This document shows, piece by piece, positions 44,387-51,057 of a DNA stretch of 51,057 bases. The stretch is taken from contig NW_006920415.1 in NCBI RefSeq assembly GCF_000344685.1, positions 1,668,539 to 1,719,595 of the forward strand, read 5' to 3'. Numbering within the stretch: the stretch's first letter is position 1; every line of letters starts with the position of its first letter. The position numbers were made by a program, and so were the translations under genes. The notes below the pieces were generated by a model, which worked only from the letters and a program-made list of their open reading frames with translations, had not been told where the DNA came from and did not search any database. This DNA is from Gloeophyllum trabeum ATCC 11539 (lineage: Eukaryota > Basidiomycota > Agaricomycetes > Gloeophyllales > Gloeophyllaceae).

Positions 44387-44800
44387 TCCCGGTAAAACCG
44401 GAGCTCCCGGGACCCCAGGGTCAGGTACAGTCCCGGTAAGAAACACCTTCAGCCACAGGGAGGTTGGGTTCCGGAGTCCCGGTAATGTACCCCGCTGGGC
44501 CGGGGGGTTGGATACCAACCCGGTAAAAGGCTGTGCTACATGAAGCCACATTGGGCCGTGCGTGTGCCACAGCATATGAAAAACAAGTAGTATTTGCGCC
44601 AATAGACTGTATAACCATCCAAAGAAGGTCCTAGAAGTCATATATGACGCTCTAATGATCCATGAAATTTTTTGCATACTTAATCAATATTTTCTGGGGT
44701 TCATGGTCAGATACCGCATCCCGGTAAAAGTGAGGACAGGGGGGAAGGTCGGGTTCCAGTCCTGGTAAAATTGGCCGGATTTGGTTAAAATTGATCCTGG
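44387..44800. repeat. dispersed repeats of a GGTTGGAT...CCCGGTAAAA motif
   Basis: TCCCGGTAA or close variants occur at 44387, 44431, 44477, 44517, 44719, 44759 and about 44793. Several are preceded by GGTTGGATAC or GGTTGGG. The spacing is irregular (about 30-60 bp in the first four). It resembles a degenerate tandem array in non-coding sequence. Confidence 0.65.
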
Positions 44801-44864
44801 GTAAAATCGACCCAAATCAGCTGCTTCAGTATCCAACCTATTTTGGTATTATCCAGGGTCCTCA

Positions 44865-45149
44865 CACTGGGTACATCACCCATATTGAGCATGCACAAAA
44901 CTTTGAAAATAATCAGTCAAAGGTCAAACTTTCTTCATGATTGTCCATTGCACAGTCAGTGAAATGAATTAGAATCATACTACTTTTGAGTGCACAAAAA
45001 TTCGATTGTGACACAGGATATGATCTTTGTTCAGCACTGTTCATTGAACCTTCATTTGTTTTGCAAGGTAACACTATGAACAAATTTTGACCTTTGTCCG
45101 ATTCCTTTCACACTTGCTCGGTGGCTCAATATGGGTATTGTACCCAGTG
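44865..45149. repeat. imperfect inverted repeat (second foldback)
   Basis: CACTGGGTACA followed by ACCCATATTGAGC (44865-44890) is repeated as its complement at 45124-45149. The pairing continues inward through a CAAAGGTCAAA segment in both arms. The two halves form imperfect arms of roughly 130 bp. Confidence 0.6.
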
Positions 45150-45636
45150 TCAGCCATCATTGCTTCCTCATTCTTTTGATGTGCTCAATCAGACAAACAG
45201 ACGAATGGAGGGTTTGTTATTTCACCCCCAGCACAGCACTCCATTTATGGCAAGTATCTCATGTAATAGATCCCCAGGCCCTGATTTGGGCACAATTATT
45301 GTGAGCGAAGTGAGCAATTCTTCACTAGGGCAGAAGTCTGTGACAGACATGTACAAATTCTACTCCCAGTGGCTGAGGGACCCAAAAAGACCAAGCACCA
45401 GCTATGAGTTGCTACGGAGCTTTAAATATCCTCGATATCCTCGGATTGAGCTGGAAAGGTTCCAGAATCAATGATACCTATTTACTTACCCTACCTATCA
45501 CAAAACATGCCATGAAATACAGTAAGTTGTATGAATGCAAGGTTGGTGTGCATGGTGCACCAGCTGTGCCACATAACAGGATGAAGTGTCGCGCCACACC
45601 ACGTTATGCTTTGCGAGCAACTCTGTGCAAGTGCAC
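45150..45636. other. no gene recognised
   Basis: Open frames at 45094-45474 and 45404-45649 (+) overlap the inverted repeat and resemble no family I know. I do not call them genes. Confidence 0.5.
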
Positions 45637-46060
45637 TCATATGCACTGACGCACAACAATCACCAAGGACCAAAAGAAAATAAACCTAACACCAGCAGTA
45701 TGGGTGGAGGCCGTCCGAGACAACTGAGGGGTATTTTAATAGTTCGAGGGGGAAGGAGGAGTAAGACATCGTAGGGTAGTCCGTAGGAAGACCTAGAAAA
45801 ATATAACAAACACTTTGACGCCTAAAACAAATGCTAGTTGACGCTCAGGAGTATTTATCTCTGGAGAGTCGCAATCAAAGTCGCAAGCAACGATGCCTGT
45901 TGTAGGATCGTGCTCGCAGGGGTAGAAATTGCTAGAGAGACTGGGTTAATTTTATTTCGCTATGTAGGATGCACCGGAGATAATTAAATTGACAGTGGAG
46001 ATAAATCACTCGACAAGTCAGGCCTGTTAGGAAGCGATGTCCTAACTAGTCGTCTTGAGA
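45637..46060 (-). mobile_element. partial LTR, copy 3 of the left-end family
   Basis: Its first 380 bp follow the same sequence as 46364-46740 and the complement of 2731-2350, with many substitutions and small indels. Similarity fades after the shared AGTCAGGCCT at about 46016. It is the most diverged of the three copies and lacks the U3-like portion. Confidence 0.65.
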
Positions 46061-46363
46061 TAACTGGGCCACGTGCCAACAGTTATGTCGTCACTACCTC
46101 AGTAAGCGTACTGAAAGGTAGGTCTGGCCGGGCCAATGCCAACGGTCAAGTCAAGAGTCCAGGTAATCGCTGTATTCAACAGGAGGTTGAACTAAGAAAT
46201 ACATGGGTTTTCCTACAGTATATATAGTAACTGGTATAGGGGTTAATACCCAAAGAAGAGAACAATAAGAAAGGACGTGTAAGCTATCCTGTGAGAACGT
46301 AACTCAGAGAAATGAGAAATACAAGGGCGCCATTGATAGAAGGTGAGTCAAGGGAGATAACGT
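46061..46363. other. unassigned, possibly a second short LTR
   Basis: It lies between two LTR copies and contains a TATATATA element (near 46220) and a downstream purine-rich stretch, features seen in LTR R-U5 regions. No matching copy is present in the window. Confidence 0.35.
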
Positions 46364-47476
46364 TGATATGCACAGACACACAACAATCACCAAGGACCAA
46401 AAGAAATAAACCTAAACCCCATGATATGGGTGAAGGCGGTCCGAGACAACTGAAGGGTATTTAATAGTTCAAGGGGGAAAGGAGGAGTAAGATGCCGTAG
46501 GGTAGTCCGTAGGAAGACCTAGAAAAATAAAACAAAAACCTTGACGCCTGAAACAAACACTAATGGACGCTCCGGAGTATTTATCTCCGGAAAGTCGCAA
46601 ACCACGGAACCGAGTGTAGGCTCGGGCCCACGGGAGTAGGAAACGCTAGAAAGACATGTTCAATTTTATTTCGCTATGTGAGACTCACCGGAGCTAATTG
46701 AATCGATGGCGGAGATAATTTACTCGACGAGTCAGGCCTATTGGCAAAGCTAGGATCGGTTATAATTCGCTAAGTTCGACGCTTTCAAACTTATCGGGTC
46801 GCTGAGATCGTAACGCTAATTCTCTGAGATGGTGAAGTGCAAAATTTGTTTTTCTGTATGCTACTTTGTACAATTTATACTACAGGAATGGCTTTGCGAC
46901 CGTCCAGAGATAAATAACAAATAAACGCTGCTAACCACAGGATTGCTCAGCACTTGCCTCCATTATATCATGCACCATACAACTCCCTTGCACTCCCACT
47001 TGCTCGTCCCAGCCCCTATAGGTCGCCTTGATGCTCCGCCACCTGACCCAAGCAGTCCCATCACTCCGTGCGACGCGCCGATCACATGCTAATTACCTCC
47101 GGCTGCTTGCTGACTGATGCTGACCTTATGGTGACTCGTATACATCCGCACCTTCAGTATCTTGATGGAAACGAGGGGGAGGGAGTGCTGGAGGGTGGGC
47201 ATGAGGATGACGCCCCTCGACAGAAGTGCCCGTGGGCCCCGGGGCTAATTCATCTAGAAGTTGCATAGGTTAAGTCACCCCGGAGCTCGCGTTTGCGGAG
47301 ATAAATCGCGGAATGGGTCTGTGTACGTCTCGGGGATGCTGGGAAGTCCGGAGCTAAATAGAAAGAGCCCATAGAAGCCTAGAGGCATGTGAGCGCTGTG
47401 TCGAATAAGCTGTGGAGGGCTTGTACGATGTGCTGAGTCTGCGTTTTAGGGGGTCAGACAACCCTGAGGCTTATCA
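46364..47476 (-). mobile_element. solo LTR, copy 2 (inverted relative to copy 1)
   Basis: It begins TGATATGC and ends GCTTATCA on the plus strand, so its minus strand starts TGATAAGC like the copy at 1609. It is 1,113 bp and similar to copy 1 throughout, with scattered changes. No target-site duplication is evident (AACGT on the left, GCACA on the right). No internal coding region is attached. Confidence 0.75.
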
Positions 47477-47760
47477 GCACATCACTAGTTATTATTCCTG
47501 CTGTTTACTATCATTGGAGGGGTTTTGTAAAAACTTGACAATATGACCTGCCAAAGGCCACCTTCTCCATCATTTCCTGTTATTTCACTCAGGCATCATA
47601 GTATACCTTCCTAAGTACCATCTGCAAAAACAATGGTCTTGATATACTATGTACAGAGTAATAGAGAGATATGCCGCAGACGGATGGCACTTGTGGGGCT
47701 GTTCACCTCAGTGCTGCAAGCTCACTATGACACCTGCTTGTGCTGATACACCCCGCCCCT
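47477..47760. other. no gene recognised
   Basis: A short AT-rich stretch between the solo LTR and the direct repeat; nothing coding. Confidence 0.5.
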
Positions 47761-48160
47761 TGTCAGCAGAACTTGCGATGGATATAAATCCACCTAGAAT
47801 TTACTAAGCGGAAAGGTCATCAAGCTCCCCAAGAGAATGCTGGATTTAACATTGGTTGAGCAGTTCCCTTGTGTTCAAGAGGTAGGATGAGTTTCCAATT
47901 AACACAGACCCTTATATTGTGGTGGTAATCTGATAGATACCAAATAGGTAGCTGACTACTAGAGTCTAGCTGAGAATGAAGGTAGTGAGCTAACACAGGT
48001 CACAGGAGTCTAATGGCAGACTTCCAATAACCCAATCTTATATTGCTAGCAGACTTAAGCTAACTGAAGCAGACAGCAGACAGTACTGCAGTCCTTCCCT
48101 ACACTGAGGTGCTTCAGACAATCAGAGTCCAGACAATTCTTATCCCACAGTAGGGACAAG
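47761..48160 (+). repeat. LTR-like direct repeat, copy 1
   Basis: It begins TGTCAGCAGAACTTGCGAT, and about 390 bp of it match the copy at 50617 in order. Shared landmarks are CCCCAAGAGAATGCTGGAT, GAGCAGTTCCCTTGTGTT, AGAGTCTAGCTGAG and GACAGCAGACAGTACTGCA. The TG start and same orientation suggest LTRs or the conserved leader of one retroelement family. Confidence 0.6.
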
Positions 48161-48258
48161 GTCTGATTGACTTGACAGGCAAATAGCTTTATTGGGGGAT
48201 CCCAGATAGATTGATCCTCTACTGAGCTCCTTATATACCCTACAGTAATTTGAAATTA

Positions 48259-48531
48259 CAAACAATAGGGTGGGAAGATACTTGGGAGGAGACAATAGTG
48301 TGAGAAAAGGTAAACAATAGTGTGAGAGAGTGGTATGAGTCATCCCACTCCAGCCAATCCCTGAAGCTTTGAGAACATGGGTGACTAAGCCAAAACAATA
48401 GGCATGGGAAAGTGGTAAACAATAAGGCGAGAAAAACATGGAAGAAAACAAAAGTGCATGTGAAATCAAGAACAAGGGGTGGGAAAATCTTTAACAATAG
48501 CATGGGAAAAGCATAAACAATAAGGTGAGAA
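48259..48531. repeat. degenerate AAACAATAGGGTGAGAAAA-type minisatellite
   Basis: Seven copies of a unit with core ACAATA(G/A) followed by GTGAGA or CATGGGA start at about 48259, 48291, 48312, 48393, 48417, 48492 and 48514. The spacing is irregular. It lies just after the first LTR-like repeat. Confidence 0.55.
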
Positions 48532-48540
48532 CAATCCTTG

Positions 48541-49329
48541 GTCAATCATGGAACACTTTCAGTCCTTCTAGAGCATTCTACATAGTTCCTCTCCCAATAC
48601 TTGCCCTCATCCTTTCTCCCATTAATAGAAGGTGCTTGGCGCGCTCGAAGGATATGTCGTATAGGTCTTCATTTCCTACCCCCAACCAGTTGTTGAAGTC
48701 CGCATCTACCAGACCTTCCAAGACCGACCTGTATGTACAGGTCTCTTGGCTTGATGCTGGTAGTAGTGGTACACTTCCGGCCTGGAGGGGGACAACATTC
48801 AGCGTGTGGCAACAGCACAGTTTGGCATTCGAATGATAACATTGTCTGACAACGTTCGCATTTGCAGTTTGCAAACACGTTCGGCGGTGTGACCTCCCAG
48901 TGGGGTCAACTTTCTGTCCTCATTAGGCTGTCTGTCACGCTTAGTGGGTAGTCACATGGTGTCACATGTTCTGGTAACCCATAGTCTGCAAAAACCCATA
49001 ACTTTTGGGTTCCATGACCCGTTATGGGTTAAGACAGAGTCAACTGTATATTCATACTAGCTGCAGGACCTGCAGCCACTCTGGGAGGTGTACACATACA
49101 TAGTATCAATTGATTTAATTTACCTTTATTCTCCCAAGGAGGACGAAGCCCTCCCCAGTCTGCACCCCTTGTCCTAATGTTCAGGTGGCGGCATTGCGCA
49201 CCACCACCCTCAGCCAGGACATCAGGTCAGGGAGATTGGGACAGGTCAGCCAATCAAATGTGATCATCTAAGATTATGTAAACTTATTACTAAGCAAAGA
49301 CTGAACTACTGTCAAATATAAGGATTATA
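48541..49329. other. no gene recognised
   Basis: A minus-strand frame at 48578-48874 is open for 98 codons, but I cannot relate it to a known protein. The region lies between the two LTR-like repeats and may be the internal part of a decayed retroelement. Confidence 0.45.
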
Positions 49330-50008
49330 CAGTGGCATGTGAAAGCATTGCACCACTCTTTGAGCATTATTTCTGCTATATCTCAAGAAGGACTCAACAG
49401 ATCTCTTTGGTGTAAACATGAAAGTTGTAGCCCCCTTTTAGCTTTATCCACCTGTCCTAACTATTCCTGGATTGAGTACTTTCCCAAGTTTATGGAGGGA
49501 AATCAGGTTTTGTAGTCAAAGTTTATCTCCTGCATGCTTTGTCTGGGTGGCAGGCCAGTTGCACAGAAGAGATCTTTGCAAAATCCTGAGTGTTTGCGAA
49601 TCCAGAATCAAGGGGATTGACTACACCCTTGCTGAGATATGGAGCCAGGAAGTTGGCATTTTAGTGTAAGATTTTGGAGTTTTACACCAAAACCCCTACT
49701 TCCAGGGCCTATATCTCTACAACCATGTAGTCAATTGAGTTGTTCTTGGGGTCAAAACTACTCAGAAATTTATGCTCATTCCAGCGCTGGTAACCACAGC
49801 TTCATTGAGATACTGATGAAAAAGTTGAAAATGGTACCCTTTGAGAAATGGACTCTGCATTAAAGACTATTTGGGGGAACAGAACAGTTACCATTGTGAT
49901 GCAAAAGAAGGCAAACTACATGTTTACACTTTACACTGAAGGAAAAGATCAAGTCCTTCCCGAGATACAAGTCAATGAAGGGTAGTGCAATACTTATGCA
50001 TGCCACTG
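49330..50008. mobile_element. Tc1/mariner-like non-autonomous element, 679 bp
   Basis: Terminal inverted repeats of about 26 bp begin CAGTGGCATG and end CATGCCACTG, and both sides are flanked by the dinucleotide TA (49328-49329 and 50009-50010). CAGTGG-type ends plus a TA duplication are the mark of the Tc1/mariner superfamily. The inside has no transposase-sized frame, so it would depend on an enzyme encoded elsewhere. Confidence 0.85.
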
Positions 50009-50010
50009 TA

Positions 50011-50616
50011 TGCTTAGTTCCCACAGCTGCAGTAGTGTAACAGTAATGATGCATGTCATGAATAGAGTGTATTCACAACACATTATTACTTCCTTAGTGA
50101 AATTGCTCGGTACATTATTGCATCATTGTGTGATGGAAAGCTGTAGAATGATTGCCAAAAGAAATCCTTGTTGAACTAGGCGCTGACTTAACTGCCAGGT
50201 TCTACAACGTACCAGAACGTACCAGAACTGTCTGGAACATTCTGGTATATTGCATTATTGTACAAGGGCATGGAGCTCATGTGGGTCAGTGACATCATAG
50301 GTGGAGCTCAGTAGGACTACAGATATTCCACATAGCTTAGTCAGCCTATGGGCCACAGTGTATATAAACCCTGCAGCTCTGCTGCCTAATGACAAGGGTC
50401 GTTCATACGAGCTTTACCAGTAGCTACAGCATCCACTCAATACAGGTGAGTTGTGTAGGGTGCACTGTGCGTGCTGCTGCCTCCATAACTCTTCATCAGG
50501 TTATGAGCCCAAAAGGCAGCTTGCGTCTGTGTGGTAACTCGCTGCAGCGCATTGTGTCTCACTCACCTGTGCATCGCCCTATGCGCCCTCACAGGCTGCA
50601 GTGTGGCTTGACGCGT
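50011..50616. other. promoter-like non-coding region before the second direct repeat
   Basis: It contains repeated ACGTACCAGAAC units near 50205-50228 and a TATA-like GTGTATATAAACC near 50358. The arrangement would suit an LTR promoter reading toward 50617, but I cannot place LTR ends with certainty. Confidence 0.4.
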
Positions 50617-51057
50617 TGTCAGCAGAACTTGCGATTGATATAATACCACCTAAATATCTCTAAGCGGTGCAGTCGTCAAGTTCCCCAAGAGAATGCTGGA
50701 TTTGTCGTTGGTCGAGCAGTTCCCTTGTGTTCGATGAGGGAGAGTATAGGCTTTATAGAGGTTAAATCTCTTTGTTTCAATCTCCAGATAACTAAACAAG
50801 CAAAATAGCTGACTACCAGAGTCTAGCTGAGGATGAAGGTAGAGAGCTAACACAGGTGACCAGAGGTCTACGGCTAGACTTCCAACACCAAACCTAGACT
50901 GAAGTATTTCTCACGGTAGAGAAACAGACTAGCTGTGGCAGACAGCAGACAGTACTGCAAGTCCTTTCCTTCTCTGAGGTATCACAGATAGCTTAAGTCC
51001 AGACTAACACTGCTTGTTCCAGCACTTTGTGGAACCAAGACAGTACAGATGCACACA
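50617..51057 (+). repeat. LTR-like direct repeat, copy 2 (runs off the window)
   Basis: It starts TGTCAGCAGAACTTGCGAT like the copy at 47761 and follows it to the window end with many differences. The two starts are 2,856 bp apart in direct orientation. Confidence 0.6.

Noticed and set aside
45094..45649. Two overlapping plus-strand frames
   Set aside because: They overlap an inverted repeat and resemble no known protein, including common fungal transposases.
1..51057. CRISPR arrays, bacterial operons, rRNA genes
   Set aside because: No regular spacer-repeat structure and no ribosomal RNA sequence was seen; intron-rich genes show a eukaryote.

Overview
The window is nuclear DNA of a filamentous basidiomycete, most likely a wood- or litter-decay Agaricomycete. 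The genes are split by many 45-65 bp GT-AG introns and packed on both strands. An oxalate decarboxylase, an intron-rich P450 and a lineage-type hypothetical family fit a wood-decay fungus. The organism call is inference from gene content; no marker gene names the species.

Layout. 1-9.7 kb is repeat-rich: a small TIR element, a solo LTR (1609-2731), a degenerate tRNA-like/SINE-like head (2931-3002) and a complete Ty1/Copia retrotransposon (3303-8989). The Copia element has LTRs identical by eye, a perfect 5-bp target duplication and one open Gag-Pol frame. 9.7-43.4 kb is the gene-dense core. In order: two tandem zinc-independent MDR/quinone-oxidoreductase-like genes (-), a large RasGEF protein (-), histone chaperone ASF1 (+), a broken FAD monooxygenase (+), a cytochrome P450 (+), a BCS1-type AAA ATPase (+), the ankyrin-DHHC palmitoyltransferase AKR1 (+), a Golgi pH regulator/GTG family protein (-), oxalate decarboxylase (+), a hypothetical protein with an unresolved 5' end (-), eEF1B-gamma (-) and an NAD(P)-binding SDR/NmrA-like protein (-). 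43.4-51 kb is gene-free and made of repeats: a foldback element, a CCCGGTAA motif array, LTR copies homologous to the one on the left but inverted, a Tc1/mariner-like non-autonomous element and a pair of LTR-like direct repeats.

Gene models were built by joining reading frames at GT-AG sites. In the twelve intact models the exon lengths sum to a multiple of three, and most ends match the known family. The hypothetical gene at 38.7-40.0 kb could be spliced only from its second half onward.

How the genes work together. Most are unrelated housekeeping or regulatory genes: chromatin (ASF1), translation (eEF1B-gamma), respiratory complex III assembly (BCS1-like), Ras signalling (RasGEF) and Golgi lipid modification or ion balance (AKR1, GPHR). 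The oxidative genes (two MDRs, the dead FAD monooxygenase, the P450) could be remnants of a metabolic neighbourhood, but no backbone biosynthetic enzyme is present. I found no clearly unknown multi-gene system. The most notable items are the apparently very young Copia element with a half-tRNA-type primer site, the decaying monooxygenase, the exon-conserved MDR duplication, an in-frame 66-bp intron in AKR1 and the tRNA-like element.
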